64,000 nt of DNA from Sorangium cellulosum So ce56. GTDB lineage: Bacteria; Myxococcota_A; Polyangia; Polyangiales; Polyangiaceae. The stretch lies in NCBI RefSeq assembly GCF_000067165.1, contig NC_010162.1:8005001-8069000 (forward strand), in the 5' to 3' direction. Under the pieces are notes generated by a model. That model saw only the letters and a list, made by a program, of their open reading frames with translations, made no database searches and had not been told where the DNA came from. Shown here in pieces: positions 34,551-43,196 of the stretch; the first letter of the stretch is position 1; each line of letters begins with the position of its first letter. The translations under genes and the position numbers were made by a program.

Positions 34551-34667
34551 GAGTCGCTGCGATCGATAGAGTACAGAAGTGGTCCCCGCCCGTCCACCTA
34601 CGCGTCGGTCACCAAGCCTGAGCTGGTCGGCACATAGTCGAATACGAGGCCGATCGCAGCGGCTGGC

Positions 34668-35261
34668 TCATCGTGGCTGGTTCGACGATGAGGATACCGT
34701 GCCGCGCGTGGTGTCGATCGAGCTCTCTGGCACGTAGGACATTGCAGCTACGGTAATCGCGGCCACTGCAAAGAATGCGGCGGCGATCATCGCTCCAACG
34801 GATAGCCCGAGACAGCGGCCAGACTTCGAGTATCGGGCATTCCGAGCACCTTCGTCGCTTGCAACCCTCAGTGAGTAGTAGTTCTGCTTGAACGGCGGCA
34901 CACTCGCGGCGTCGCCGGACGGGGCAGTCTGTGAATCAGAGGATATTACACCACCAGAAACGGGCGCACGACGCCGAAGGCTGCGAACATGATAGAAGAT
35001 ACCATCGGTAGAGAAGTAGCGATGCGCCAGTGCGCCCGCAGCGGAGACAAGACATGAGATCGAAGTGAGCGCGGTGAGAATCAACAAGACAGATCGAGAA
35101 CTCGCCGAGTAATAATTCGCACCAGCAACCTTTTCGATAAAGAAGCCCAGGAGAGCGATGCCAAGCAATGCGATCCTCAGCAATTCAGCGGAAAACTGCT
35201 GATATCGATCGAGCAAGTCAAAATCCGGCCTAAAGCTTTCCTCATTCATACTCGCACTCAC
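34668..35261 (-). CDS. membrane protein of unknown function
   Basis: The protein has 197 residues and three or four hydrophobic segments: about 26-46 (LLRIALLGIALLGFFIEKV), 57-78 (VLLILTALTSISCLVSAAGA) and 150-172 (LGLSVGAMIAAAFFAVAAIT). A polar, Ser-rich loop lies between the second and third. Base composition is clearly lower in GC than the flanks, and the codons are more mixed, which suggests transfer from another source. No family is recognised. Confidence 0.6.
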   Translation of the reverse strand: MSASMNEESFRPDFDLLDRYQQFSAELLRIALLGIALLGFFIEKVAGANYYSASSRSVLLILTALTSISCLVSAAGALAHRYFSTDGIFYHVRSLRRRAPVSGGVISSDSQTAPSGDAASVPPFKQNYYSLRVASDEGARNARYSKSGRCLGLSVGAMIAAAFFAVAAITVAAMSYVPESSIDTTRGTVSSSSNQPR

Positions 35262-35794
35262 CTATCCGGAAGACCAACCCTCTCGCGGAGCGCCCATGGC
35301 ACCAGGATCAACAGCAGATTGCAAGCGAAAAGCAGTTCGCTCGAAGCGCGTAGACAGAACGCACCATTGCGCAGCTTCCCGCCCAGCTGACCATGAAGTC
35401 ACGTTGACGGAGGGCGTCAAACCGCAGCTTGTCAGATCGCTAGGTGCCTCATCGTGCCTGCCACCGACGTCGTCGATGATCTCGGATTTTAACGCCAAGG
35501 CGCCAAGGCGCCAAGGCGCCAAGAGGCGGAGAGAATGACCGAGAATGAGATGCTCGATGGACACCGGCTCGTACTGGCGCGAGCCACCTCGTTACGCCGC
35601 GTCGCGCCTGGATGACGCGGCGCGGTCGCCTCATCGGGAGGTTGCCGGACGCATTCCAGTCCGTCGCGATATGGGGCGCATCGCGCTGCGCCGCACCTCC
35701 GCGAACGCCGCCTGGTCCAGGGCGCCCGACGCCGCGGCGCGCACGCGCAAGGGAACGAAAGCGAAGCCCATGGCAATCTCCAACGCGCTGCGGT
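35262..35794. other. intergenic stretch with a GCCAAGGC repeat
   Basis: No credible gene. Besides the tandem GCCAAGGC units at 35493-35524 there is nothing recognisable; the right part should hold the promoter of the AAA+ ATPase gene, but no clear boxes were found. Confidence 0.6.
35493..35524. repeat. tandem GCCAAGGC units (dispersed repeat family)
   Basis: About four units of GCCAAGGC lie in tandem. The same wording occurs in the larger palindromes at 38687-38756 and 55744-55910, so this is a fragment of a dispersed repeat family. Confidence 0.8.
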
Positions 35795-37156
35795 ATGGGT
35801 CATAACCGAGTGGACAACGCGACTCTGGCCTCGCTCCGGGCGGCGCTCGCCGCCTCCCCTCGCAACGTGGATCTCCTCACGGTCGTCGTGGCGGCCCTCG
35901 TCGAGCGCGGCGAGGCCGCCGAGGCGGCTCGGCTCGTGCGCGAAGCCGGCGCATCACTCTTCGAGCGCCCCGAGCAGCGGCGCGCCGCGGCCCGCGCCCT
36001 GCTCGAGGCGGGTGATCTCGAGCGGTCCCTCGAGCTCGCGGACGCGAAGGACGGCGAGACGCAGATGCTCCGGGCGCGCGTCCTCCACGCGCTCGGCCGC
36101 CCGAAGGAGGCTGTTCAGGCATACCAGGACGCCGTCGCCGAGAACCCGACGCTCGAGGACGTCGACCTCAAGGCGCTGCTCGGGGCGCGCGTACGCGAGA
36201 TAGCACCGGCCGGCGAGCGCCCGCGCATGCGCGTCATTTCGAACGACGACACCGACGCGCCGGTCATGGCGCGCCTGCTCCACCCGGAGGCGAAGGCGGT
36301 CACGTTCGTTGACGTCGGCGGCCTCGCGGACGTCAAGAAGCAGATCGAACGCCGCATCATCATGCCCTTCCAGAAGCCCTCGCTCTTCCAGCGCTTCAAG
36401 AAGCGCGTCGGCGGCGGCATCCTCCTCTATGGCCCGCCGGGCTGCGGAAAGACGCTCCTCGCGCGCGCGACGGCCGGCGAGTGCAAGGCCGGGTTCTTCA
36501 ACGTCGCCATCCACGACATCCTCGACATGTACATCGGGGAGTCGGAGCGAAAGCTCCACGCCATCTTCGAGAAGGCCCGATCGAGCGCGCCGGCCGTGCT
36601 CTTCTTCGACGAGCTCGAGGCCCTCGCCGGCAAGCGCCAGCACACGCGCGAGGCGACGAGCGCCAAGCTGGTGAGCCAGTTCCTCGCCGAGATGGACGGC
36701 TTCGCCCAGAACAACGCGGGCGTGCTCATCCTCGGCGCGACGAACGTCCCCTGGGCCGTGGACGCCGCGTTCCGCCGCCCCGGTCGCTTCGACCGCGTGC
36801 TCTTCGTGCCGCCGCCCGATCGAGAGGGGCGCGAGGCGATCCTCCGCCGCCTCCTCGACGTCCGCCCCTCGGCGCGCGACATCGACGTGGCGGCGCTCGC
36901 CGCGAAAACGTCCGGCTTCTCGGGCGCAGACCTCGAGCACCTCGTCGAGACGGCGAGCGACGAGGCCATCGAGGCCTCGCTCGGCGAGAAGGCCGAGGTG
37001 CCCATCGCGGAGGCTCACCTCGTGGCCGCGCTGCGCGACGTGAAGCCGACCACCCTGGAGTGGCTCACCACGGCGCGCAACTACGCGCGTTATGCCAACG
37101 AGGCCGGGCAATACGACGAGGTGCTCGACTTCCTCAAGCGCCACGGGAAGGGCTGA
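35795..37156 (+). CDS. AAA+ ATPase with N-terminal TPR-like region
   Basis: The protein has 453 residues. The N-terminal about 130 residues are TPR-like (LLTVVVAALVERGEAAEAARL, VLHALGRPKEAVQAYQDAV). The AAA+ domain follows: VTFVDVGGLADVKKQIERR, Walker A GPPGCGKT at about 215-222, Walker B VLFFDELEAL at about 267-276, the second region of homology GATNVPWAVDAAFRRPGRFDR split over a turn, and sensor 2 with GFSGADLEHLVE. This is the FtsH/Cdc48-like branch without the protease. Such proteins remodel or unfold protein complexes. It forms an operon with the next two genes (spacing 1 base, then overlap). ATG 35795 is chosen because the upstream frame is non-coding in composition. Confidence 0.88.
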   Translation: MGHNRVDNATLASLRAALAASPRNVDLLTVVVAALVERGEAAEAARLVREAGASLFERPEQRRAAARALLEAGDLERSLELADAKDGETQMLRARVLHALGRPKEAVQAYQDAVAENPTLEDVDLKALLGARVREIAPAGERPRMRVISNDDTDAPVMARLLHPEAKAVTFVDVGGLADVKKQIERRIIMPFQKPSLFQRFKKRVGGGILLYGPPGCGKTLLARATAGECKAGFFNVAIHDILDMYIGESERKLHAIFEKARSSAPAVLFFDELEALAGKRQHTREATSAKLVSQFLAEMDGFAQNNAGVLILGATNVPWAVDAAFRRPGRFDRVLFVPPPDREGREAILRRLLDVRPSARDIDVAALAAKTSGFSGADLEHLVETASDEAIEASLGEKAEVPIAEAHLVAALRDVKPTTLEWLTTARNYARYANEAGQYDEVLDFLKRHGKG

Positions 37157-37157
37157 C

Positions 37158-37634
37158 GTGAGCGCCGCCTACACCATCGCCGACGAGCCTCGCCCGGGCC
37201 GGCTCGCCGAGTACACGGTGAACCCGTTCTGGCCGCTGCTCACGACGATGCTCGCGGGGAGCTGGGCCGGGCTGCCGTGGTTCATCTTCAACGGCAAGGC
37301 CATGGGCAGCGCGGGCTTCCGGCGCGAAGCGCTCATCGCCGCGCTCACGCCGGTGGCGGCGGTCGTGCTCGCCCAGCTGAGCGCCTTGATCATCTCGGCG
37401 CTCCACCTGCCCGATCGCTCCCTCGCCTATGCGTTCGTGATCATCACGGCGGCGAAGCTCGGCGCCGCCTACTGGCTCTATACGTCGCAGCACCGGAGCT
37501 TCGGGATCTACGAGCATTTCGGCGGGCGCGTCCGCCAGGGCGCCGCGGTCGCCATCGCGGCCGCCATCGCCCGGGATCACGTCGTGCGCGCCGCGTTCGA
37601 TGCCTCGAACTGGCTCGGGATCGTGGTGATGTGA
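37158..37634 (+). CDS. membrane protein in the AAA+ operon
   Basis: The protein has 158 residues and starts with GTG at 37158, one base after the ATPase stop. It has two or three hydrophobic segments (about 21-40, 55-80, 90-105) with PFWPLLTTMLAGSWAGLPWF and VAAVVLAQLSALIISAL. No family is recognised. The tight packing says it works with the AAA+ ATPase upstream and the TPR protein downstream, perhaps as the membrane anchor of a complex. Confidence 0.75.
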   Translation: MSAAYTIADEPRPGRLAEYTVNPFWPLLTTMLAGSWAGLPWFIFNGKAMGSAGFRREALIAALTPVAAVVLAQLSALIISALHLPDRSLAYAFVIITAAKLGAAYWLYTSQHRSFGIYEHFGGRVRQGAAVAIAAAIARDHVVRAAFDASNWLGIVVM

Positions 37635-38566
37635 TGGCGGGACAAGACGACGCCGACCGCGCGACCGACCTGGGGGTGAGCGCGCTGAATCGCGGGCAGC
37701 TGTCGGCCGCGATCGACTGGTTCCGCCGGGCGCTCACGCTCGATCCGGACGCGCCGCGCGCGCACGCGCTGCTCGCCGTGGCCCTCTTGCGGCTGAAGCG
37801 GCTCGGGGCGGCGCTCATCGAGGCGCAGACGGCGCGCGGACTCGCCCCCGAGTCGCCGCTCGCGCACCTGGTCCTCGGCCGCATCCTGCTCGCGCACCGG
37901 AGGCCGAGCGAGGCGCGGGAGCATTTCGAGACGGCCCGAGGCCTCGATCCGTCGGAGCCCGCGCCCCTGCGCGGCCTCGCCGCCGTCGAGCGGTACCAGG
38001 ATCGCGACGATCGCGCCGCCGAGCTCCTGACCCAGGCGCTCGAGCTCGACCCGGACGACATCGAGACGCTCGTCGCCCTCGGCGATGCGCACCTCGCGCG
38101 CGGCCGCGTCGACGAGGCCGAGCGCTGGGCGCGCGCCGCGCTGGAGGCCGAGCCCGAGCACGCCGACGCGCTCGTCCTCATGGGGCACGTGCTCCTCCGG
38201 CGCGGGGACGTGAGCGGCGCGCGCGAGCACGCGGTCTGGGCGATCCGCGCCGACGTGAGCGATCCGGACGCGCTGAGGCTCCTCGCCGCCATCAAGGCCC
38301 GCGAGAGCTTGCTCCTCGGCGTCTGGTTCCGGGTGAGCTCGGTGCTCGCGGGGCTCGGTCCGAGCGCGATGCTCGTCCTCCTCGCCGCGTACGTCGCGCA
38401 GCGCGTCCTCCGCCTCGCGCTCGAGGACCTGGACCGCCCGGCGGGCGCCCAGCTCATCGGGTATGCCTGGCTCGGGATCTGCGTCTATTCGTGGGTGGCG
38501 CCGGGCATCTTTCAGCGAATGCTCCGGCGCGAGCTCGACACCGTGCGCCTCCGCGACGACTTCTGA
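37634..38566 (+). CDS. TPR protein with C-terminal membrane segments
   Basis: The protein has 310 residues. At least six tetratricopeptide repeats span residues about 8-220 (GVSALNRGQLSAAIDWF, HLVLGRILLAHRRPSEAREH, LVALGDAHLARGRVDEAERW, LVLMGHVLLRRGDVSGARE). Two hydrophobic segments follow at about 240-260 and 275-295. The start ATG at 37634 overlaps the previous stop (TGATG). TPR proteins are scaffolds; with the AAA+ ATPase and a membrane protein it probably forms a membrane-bound assembly. The specific process is unknown. Confidence 0.85.
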   Translation: MAGQDDADRATDLGVSALNRGQLSAAIDWFRRALTLDPDAPRAHALLAVALLRLKRLGAALIEAQTARGLAPESPLAHLVLGRILLAHRRPSEAREHFETARGLDPSEPAPLRGLAAVERYQDRDDRAAELLTQALELDPDDIETLVALGDAHLARGRVDEAERWARAALEAEPEHADALVLMGHVLLRRGDVSGAREHAVWAIRADVSDPDALRLLAAIKARESLLLGVWFRVSSVLAGLGPSAMLVLLAAYVAQRVLRLALEDLDRPAGAQLIGYAWLGICVYSWVAPGIFQRMLRRELDTVRLRDDF

Positions 38567-38686
38567 CCTGCCGGCCGTCGCGGTCCGCCGCAGCGCGAAG
38601 CGCGGCCGGTGCCAGACGCCTGTTGGGCAATCGGCGCAAGACAGCCCGCGAGAAGCTCGATCACATCGCTCGATCGAGCGAGAAGT

Positions 38687-38756
38687 GAACCGCCAAGGCG
38701 CCAAGGACGCCAAGAAAAACACAAAGATCTTGGCGTCTTATGGCGCTCGGCGGTTC
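38687..38756. repeat. GCCAAGG-type palindrome, copy 2
   Basis: Left arm from GAACCGCCAAGGCGCCAAGG at 38687, right arm ending CTCGGCGGTTC at 38756, with an AT-rich centre. The arms pair over most of about 28 bases. It lies in the 365-base gap 38567-38931, which otherwise holds only the promoter and operator of the ArsR gene. Confidence 0.8.
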
Positions 38757-38883
38757 GAATTCTGCGCTCTTCCGGCGGTTTCAACCCGCTTGTCGCTCCA
38801 GGCGAGCTGGTGCCGAAGCAGGGGGTCTGCTCTGCCGATCTCACGCGGCGCACGACCGGCGCGCGGGAGGCTCCTCGAAGCGC

Positions 38884-38910
38884 TTGACAAGCTCAGGCCA
38901 CCACGATACT
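38884..38910 (+). promoter_or_regulatory. probable promoter of the ArsR/SRPBCC pair
   Basis: TTGACA (perfect -35) at 38884-38889 and GATACT at 38905-38910 as a -10 box, spacer 15 bases. Transcription would start at about 38917, inside the palindrome that follows. Confidence 0.55.
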
Positions 38911-38928
38911 GGTAACCCACTGGTTACC
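38911..38928. promoter_or_regulatory. perfect inverted repeat, probable ArsR operator
   Basis: GGTAACC-CACT-GGTTACC is an exact palindrome between the -10 box and the start codon at 38932. Its place over the transcription start is right for autorepression by the ArsR-family protein it precedes. Confidence 0.75.
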
Positions 38929-38931
38929 TAT

Positions 38932-39252
38932 ATGTCGCCCGCGAAAGCCGACGTCGATGTGTTCTTTGTCATCGCCGATCCAACCCGTCGCGCGATCCTC
39001 GATCGTCTGCGCGCGGGTCCTGCCCCGGTGAACGAGATCGCGGCCGACTTCTCTCAGAGCCGCCCGGCGATCTCGAAGCACCTCCGCGTGCTCAAGGCAT
39101 CGCGGCTGGTGACCGAGGAGAAGGTCGGGCGCGAGCGGCTCTACACGCTGCGCCCCGCGCCGCTGCAGAAGGCGATGGCATGGCTCGAGGGCTACCGCGC
39201 GTTCTGGGGTCGCAATCTCGAGTCGCTGAAGCGTTACCTGGAGGATACATGA
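38932..39252 (+). CDS. ArsR-family transcriptional repressor
   Basis: The protein has 106 residues. The winged-helix DNA-binding domain is complete: FFVIADPTRRAILDRLRAG, VNEIAADFSQSRPAISKHLR (recognition helix), VLKASRLVTEEKVGRERLYTL (wing). No Cys metal-binding motif is seen, so it belongs to the metal-independent group usually paired with SRPBCC proteins. The ATG lies three bases after the operator and there is no Shine-Dalgarno sequence; the message would have a very short leader. It overlaps the next gene (ATGA), so both are one unit, and the palindrome suggests autoregulation. Confidence 0.9.
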   Translation: MSPAKADVDVFFVIADPTRRAILDRLRAGPAPVNEIAADFSQSRPAISKHLRVLKASRLVTEEKVGRERLYTLRPAPLQKAMAWLEGYRAFWGRNLESLKRYLEDT

Positions 39253-40022
39253 CAGCCAAGAGCTCCCGAGCCCGTTCGATCGCCGATGTCGCGCAAGGGA
39301 CAATCCTCGCTCGCATCGAGATCGCCGCGCCGCCAGAGCGCGTCTTCCGCGCGCTGACGACCGACGAGCTGACGAAGTGGTGGGGTTCTGCGGAGATGTA
39401 TCGCACGACCGCCTTCACGATCGACCTCCGCGCCGGAGGGGCCTGGCGGACCGACGGCGTGGGGGCAGACGGGAAGCCATTCCATGTCGGCGGCAGAGTT
39501 CTCGAGCTCGATCCGCCTCGAAGGCTCGTCCAGACATGGGAACCGTCATGGGATGCGGACGCGCCTCCGACGACGGTCTCCTATCTCCTCGACGCCATCG
39601 AGACGGGTACGCGCCTCACGGTCCGACACGCTGGATTTGGCGGTCGTGTGGCATCGTGCGAGAGCCACGCGGCAGGTTGGGAGCGCGTCCTGGGTTGGCT
39701 CACGAACCACGTCGCGCCGCAACCGGAGCCGCGCTTCTTTCTCTGTCGGCTGCTCCCGTCGCGCGCGACCTTCATGCAGGACATGACGGCGGATGAGCGC
39801 GCGGTCATGCAGGCGCACGGCCAATACTGGCGCGGCAAGCTCGCCGAGGGCCACGTGATCGCCTTCGGACCGGTCGCCGACCCGGCGGGCGGATGGGGCG
39901 TCGGCATCGTTGCCGTCCGCGACGAAGCCGAGCTCCGTACATTCCAGAGCGAGGATCCCGCGATCAAGTCAAACATTGGGCTGCGGTACGAGGCGCTGCC
40001 CATGCTCACGGCCGTGTACTGA
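39249..40022 (+). CDS. SRPBCC/AHSA1-domain protein fused to a YCII-like domain
   Basis: The protein has 257 residues. The N-terminal 155 residues are an AHSA1-type START-like fold (ILARIEIAAPPERVFRALT, WWGSAEMYRTTAFTIDLR, GGAWRTDG, HAAGWERVLGWL). The C-terminal 90 residues match the YCII family (FMQDMTADERAVMQAHGQYW, GHVIAFGPVADPAGGWGVG, with the typical Asp/His pair). The ArsR-SRPBCC pair is common, and the YCII fusion is known from some of them. The N-terminal domain likely binds a small hydrophobic ligand that feeds back on the repressor. Start overlaps the arsR stop. Confidence 0.85.
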   Translation: MTAKSSRARSIADVAQGTILARIEIAAPPERVFRALTTDELTKWWGSAEMYRTTAFTIDLRAGGAWRTDGVGADGKPFHVGGRVLELDPPRRLVQTWEPSWDADAPPTTVSYLLDAIETGTRLTVRHAGFGGRVASCESHAAGWERVLGWLTNHVAPQPEPRFFLCRLLPSRATFMQDMTADERAVMQAHGQYWRGKLAEGHVIAFGPVADPAGGWGVGIVAVRDEAELRTFQSEDPAIKSNIGLRYEALPMLTAVY

Positions 40023-40086
40023 CGGCGGATGCGGCGCTCCGAAGGTGACGTGCGCACGCGCGGCCAGCGCGCCACGCGGGCGCGCG

Positions 40087-40665
40087 TCAGCTGACCTCGC
40101 TGGCGCCGAGCTCGTCCAGGAAGGCCATGGCACGCGCGACCCGCGCCACGCCGCGTCCGGGATCCAACGCACCCAGCTCCCGGCCGTGCTCGGATACCTT
40201 CCAGAGCTCAGGGGCCTTCAGAAAGCGCGCCGCGCGATCCGCGGCCAGGCGAGCGTCGAGCCATACCAAGGATCCCACAGCCCACTCTTGATCGTACTCG
40301 CGATCACCGACCGGCAAGTACGACTGGAGGTAGAGCGTCAGCGCATCGGACGCAGGGTGATCCTCGTAGCGCGCGGTCGCGACAGAGAAGCCCTGTCCCG
40401 CATAGCAGGTCGCGCTGGCGAGCAGCCTCTCGCCGATCACGCCTCGAAACGCGGGGAGCCGACGGGCCGCGATGATCCATGCCGCCGTCAGCTGCTCGCG
40501 CCACGATCCGTTGAGCCAGTAGCCAAGCTCGCGATCGGGGAGAGACGTCGCCGCATCCAAGAACTGCCGCGCGAACGCATGCCGCCGCTCCGGCGGCTCG
40601 TCGAGGAAGTTCGCATGCAGAAGGAGCAGGTAGAGTGGGGATCCGTACCTTGACCATGCGTCCAT
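40087..40665 (-). CDS. DUF6000-family protein
   Basis: The protein has 192 residues. The pattern is that of DUF6000: YLLLLHANFL near the start, WREQLTAAWIIAARRL, GVIGERLLASATCYAGQGFSV, then YLQSYLPVGDREYDQ and VGSLVWLDARL. The function is unknown; members are often found as single genes in accessory regions. The start ATG at 40665 comes 11 bases after GTTAGCC (40683-40677, minus strand), the layout of an integron cassette, and a decayed recombinase gene lies just beyond. Confidence 0.7.
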   Translation of the reverse strand: MDAWSRYGSPLYLLLLHANFLDEPPERRHAFARQFLDAATSLPDRELGYWLNGSWREQLTAAWIIAARRLPAFRGVIGERLLASATCYAGQGFSVATARYEDHPASDALTLYLQSYLPVGDREYDQEWAVGSLVWLDARLAADRAARFLKAPELWKVSEHGRELGALDPGRGVARVARAMAFLDELGASEVS

Positions 40666-40676
40666 TGGGAAAGTCC

Positions 40677-40683
40677 GGCTAAC
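40677..40683 (-). other. integron-like core site GTTAGCC before the DUF6000 gene
   Basis: A 7-base core matching the recombination box of cassette sites, 11 bases from the start codon. Alone it would be chance; its value is the neighbouring recombinase relic and the same spacing seen at 26786. Confidence 0.3.
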
Positions 40684-40789
40684 TATCCATCGACTGCCAA
40701 CCGAAGCCAGCAGACCAGGCCTGTCCAGCTCGTCGCTCTCTGTGCCCTCTCACGAGAAATCTCACGTATTGGCGCTGCGCTGCAAGGCC

Positions 40790-41030
40790 CCAATGCTGTC
40801 CAGCGCCGCAGGGTAGACCTGTCGAACACCGTCGGTAGCATCGCGGCGAGGCGCGCGGGGCGCTTCGCGCGGGTGAAATCGACGTGCTGCGCGAGGGGGG
40901 GAGCGCGAGGACGTGGGTATAGACGAAGCTGACGACGGCGAGGGCCTGGCTCTGCGTCGAGGCGCTGACGTGCTGGTCGGTCGCCAGTCGCGTGGGGAAC
41001 ACCTCGACGTGGGCCGGCCCGAGGTCGCGC
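40790..41030 (-). pseudogene. relic of a tyrosine recombinase (integron-integrase-like)
   Basis: The minus strand encodes the N-terminal core-binding domain of a tyrosine recombinase in pieces. GPAHVEVFPTRLATDQHV and SASTQSQALAVVSFVYTHVL lie in one frame; after a shift comes QHVDFTRAKRPARLAAMLPTV, then DGVRQVYPAALDSIGAL. Intact relatives read FLTHLATE..VSASTQNQAL..LFLY..VL and RLPTVLTRDEVR, as I recall them from integron integrases and XerC-like proteins. The catalytic domain is absent. The rest of the gap 40666-41132 has nothing recognisable. Confidence 0.6.
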
Positions 41031-41132
41031 GGACGGCGGCAGCCATCGCACCTCGGCGGCTCTCCCCTTCTTTCGCGCCCCGCTCGCTCCGTCCGCTACC
41101 GCCGGCCGCTCCTCCGCGCTACGTTCGCCGCC

Positions 41133-41672
41133 GTGGACGCCCCCCGACCGTCCGGCGCTCGCCGCGCGCTGCTCATCGGCCTCCCCGTCGCCGCTCTCGC
41201 CGCGGCGGCCTTGCTCTTCGCGGATCGCGACGAACGCCGCGCGCCGAACGCGCGCCCGCCGAGCGCCGAGCCCCGCGTGGCCCGCGAGCCGGAGCGCCGC
41301 GACGAGGCGCCCGTCATCCCCCCCGCTCCCCCGCCGGCCACTGCCACCGTGAGCGCCGCAGCGCAGGAGTCGGCGCCGGCGCCGGACACCGACCCCGAGG
41401 CCAGCCTCATCGACCGCATGCGCGCCGCCTTGACGACCAACCCCGAGGAGGTGCTCCGGCTCGACGACGAGGCGTCGCGCGACTTCGGCGACAGCCCCCG
41501 CGCCGCCGAGCGCGGCCTGCTCCGCGTGCGGGCGCTCGTGCGCCTGGACCGGATCGGCCAGGCCCGCAGCCTCGCGGAAGACCTCATCGAGCGCTACCCG
41601 GACGATCCCTCGGCGAAGAGCGCGGCCGCGTACATGGGGATCCACCCGAGGCCGCGCGGGCCGTCCAGGTAA
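41133..41672 (+). CDS. membrane-anchored protein with TPR-like C-terminus
   Basis: The protein has 179 residues from a GTG at 41133 (VDAPRPSGARRALLIG). An N-terminal membrane anchor (LIGLPVAALAAAALLF) is followed by a Pro/Ala/Arg-rich linker. The last 80 residues have a TPR-like pattern (LIDRMRAALTTNPEEVLRLD, LLRVRALVRLDRIGQARSLAE, YPDDPSAKSAAAYMG). This plan is common in myxobacteria for proteins adjoining FecR or sigma-factor genes, but neither is present here. Function unknown. The longer frame to 40992 has non-coding composition. Confidence 0.6.
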   Translation: MDAPRPSGARRALLIGLPVAALAAAALLFADRDERRAPNARPPSAEPRVAREPERRDEAPVIPPAPPPATATVSAAAQESAPAPDTDPEASLIDRMRAALTTNPEEVLRLDDEASRDFGDSPRAAERGLLRVRALVRLDRIGQARSLAEDLIERYPDDPSAKSAAAYMGIHPRPRGPSR

Positions 41673-41828
41673 GCGGCGATACCGCCGGTGCCCTTCGAAG
41701 TTCACGTGATCTTCGTCAGGGCCGCTGCGACCACGATCTTGTAGCAAGAGCAGAACGTTGCGCAGTGAGTCACTGAACCGATTAAGAGTTCGGGCTGGTC
41801 CGGCGCGCGTTTCTGGTGATAATCGGGC

Positions 41829-43196
41829 ATGCGCAACTGGCTTCTTCTTGTCGGGGTTCTCCAGCTCTCCGTGGCTGGATTCGGCTGTGGCGACGGATTG
41901 GACGGCGGCGGCGAGGGCGGCGCCGGCGGCGAAGCGGGGGACAGCGGCCCCACCGGGAGCAACTCCTCGGGCGCCGGCACACCGGCGAGCTCCGGTGCGG
42001 GCGCCGGCACGCCTGCGAGCTCCGGCGCGGGCGCCGGCACATCCACGGGCTCCGGCGCGGGCGCCGGCGAGCCCACCGGCGGGCCCGCGAGCACGGGCAG
42101 CGGCGATCCCGTGGCCGGCAGCAGCACCAGCAGCGGGGGAGAGCCCAGCGAATGCGCCGGCGCGGACGAGGACGAATGTCCGTTCGAGGCAGGGGTCGAG
42201 ATCGCCTGCCGCCTTCGCTTCATGTACGGCGTGAACTACGCCTGGCGCGACTTCGGCGCCGATTTCGGCGGTCAGTCCAAGTGGAGCCAGGCGGGCATCT
42301 CAGGCAAGAAGAGCCAGGTGCTCGCCGATCTGCAGGACATGCGCGCCAACGGCGTGGACGTGGTCCGCTGGTGGATCTACCCCCGCTTCTACGGGGACCA
42401 GATCAACTTCGACGGACAGGGCAATCCGACCGGGCTCGGCGGCACCTCGACGCAGGACATCCTGGCGGCGCTCGAGCTCGCGGACCAGGCGCAGGTCAAC
42501 GTGATGTTCACGCTGTTCTCCTTCGACGGCTTCTACAAGACATCGCACAACCCGCCGAACGGCCTGTCCGTCTGGAGCATGGGGCCCCTCGTCGCGGACG
42601 CGGGCCGGCGCGCCAAGCTCATCGAGAACGTCGTCCGGCCCATCGCTCGGACCGTGGCGTCGAGCCCGCACCGCGATCGGATGCTGGCCTGGGACGTCAT
42701 CAACGAGCCCGAGTGGGCGATGACCGGGCCGAGCCTCTACGGCGACCCGGCGTTCGAGGGGGACTCCAGCAAGTTCGATCTCGTCACACACCAGCAGATG
42801 GAGGCGCTCGCCAAGGAGTCGGCCGCCGTGCTGAGGGGAGAGACCGCCGCGCCCGTGAGCGTCGGCAGCGCCGCCATCAAGTGGGGTCAGGCGTGGACAC
42901 GCTCGGACGTCGACTTCTACCAGGTCCATATGTACGGCTGGGTCAACGATTACTTCCCGTACAACAAGCCCCTCTCCGAGTACGGCCTCACGGACAAGCC
43001 GGTCGTGATGGGCGAGTTCCCCATCAACATGGCCGAGATGGACGTGCGCTACGACAAGTTCGTGGGCGACCTCTACAACATGGGGTATGCGGGCGCGCTC
43101 TCGTGGTCGATCACCGATCGGAACTTCCCGTGGTCGTCCAACAAGACCGCCGTGAAGGCGTTCGCCGATCAGCACCCCTGCGAGACGCGCTACTGA
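41829..43196 (+). CDS. secreted glycoside hydrolase lipoprotein, GH5/cellulase-like
   Basis: The protein has 455 residues. Lipobox VAGFGC puts the acylated Cys at about residue 20. A linker of about 90 residues follows, made of repeated Ser/Gly/Ala/Thr units (SSGAGAGTPA). The catalytic (beta/alpha)8 domain shows FMYGVNYAWRDFG, VVRWWIYPRFYGD, the acid/base Glu in AWDVINEPEW at about 294-303, and the nucleophile Glu in PVVMGEFPINMAE. This fits clan GH-A, probably GH5 or a related mannanase/cellulase group. The enzyme would sit on the cell surface and cut plant or fungal beta-glycans. It is preceded by an AT-richer stretch (41700-41800) suitable for a promoter. Confidence 0.8.
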   Translation: MRNWLLLVGVLQLSVAGFGCGDGLDGGGEGGAGGEAGDSGPTGSNSSGAGTPASSGAGAGTPASSGAGAGTSTGSGAGAGEPTGGPASTGSGDPVAGSSTSSGGEPSECAGADEDECPFEAGVEIACRLRFMYGVNYAWRDFGADFGGQSKWSQAGISGKKSQVLADLQDMRANGVDVVRWWIYPRFYGDQINFDGQGNPTGLGGTSTQDILAALELADQAQVNVMFTLFSFDGFYKTSHNPPNGLSVWSMGPLVADAGRRAKLIENVVRPIARTVASSPHRDRMLAWDVINEPEWAMTGPSLYGDPAFEGDSSKFDLVTHQQMEALAKESAAVLRGETAAPVSVGSAAIKWGQAWTRSDVDFYQVHMYGWVNDYFPYNKPLSEYGLTDKPVVMGEFPINMAEMDVRYDKFVGDLYNMGYAGALSWSITDRNFPWSSNKTAVKAFADQHPCETRY

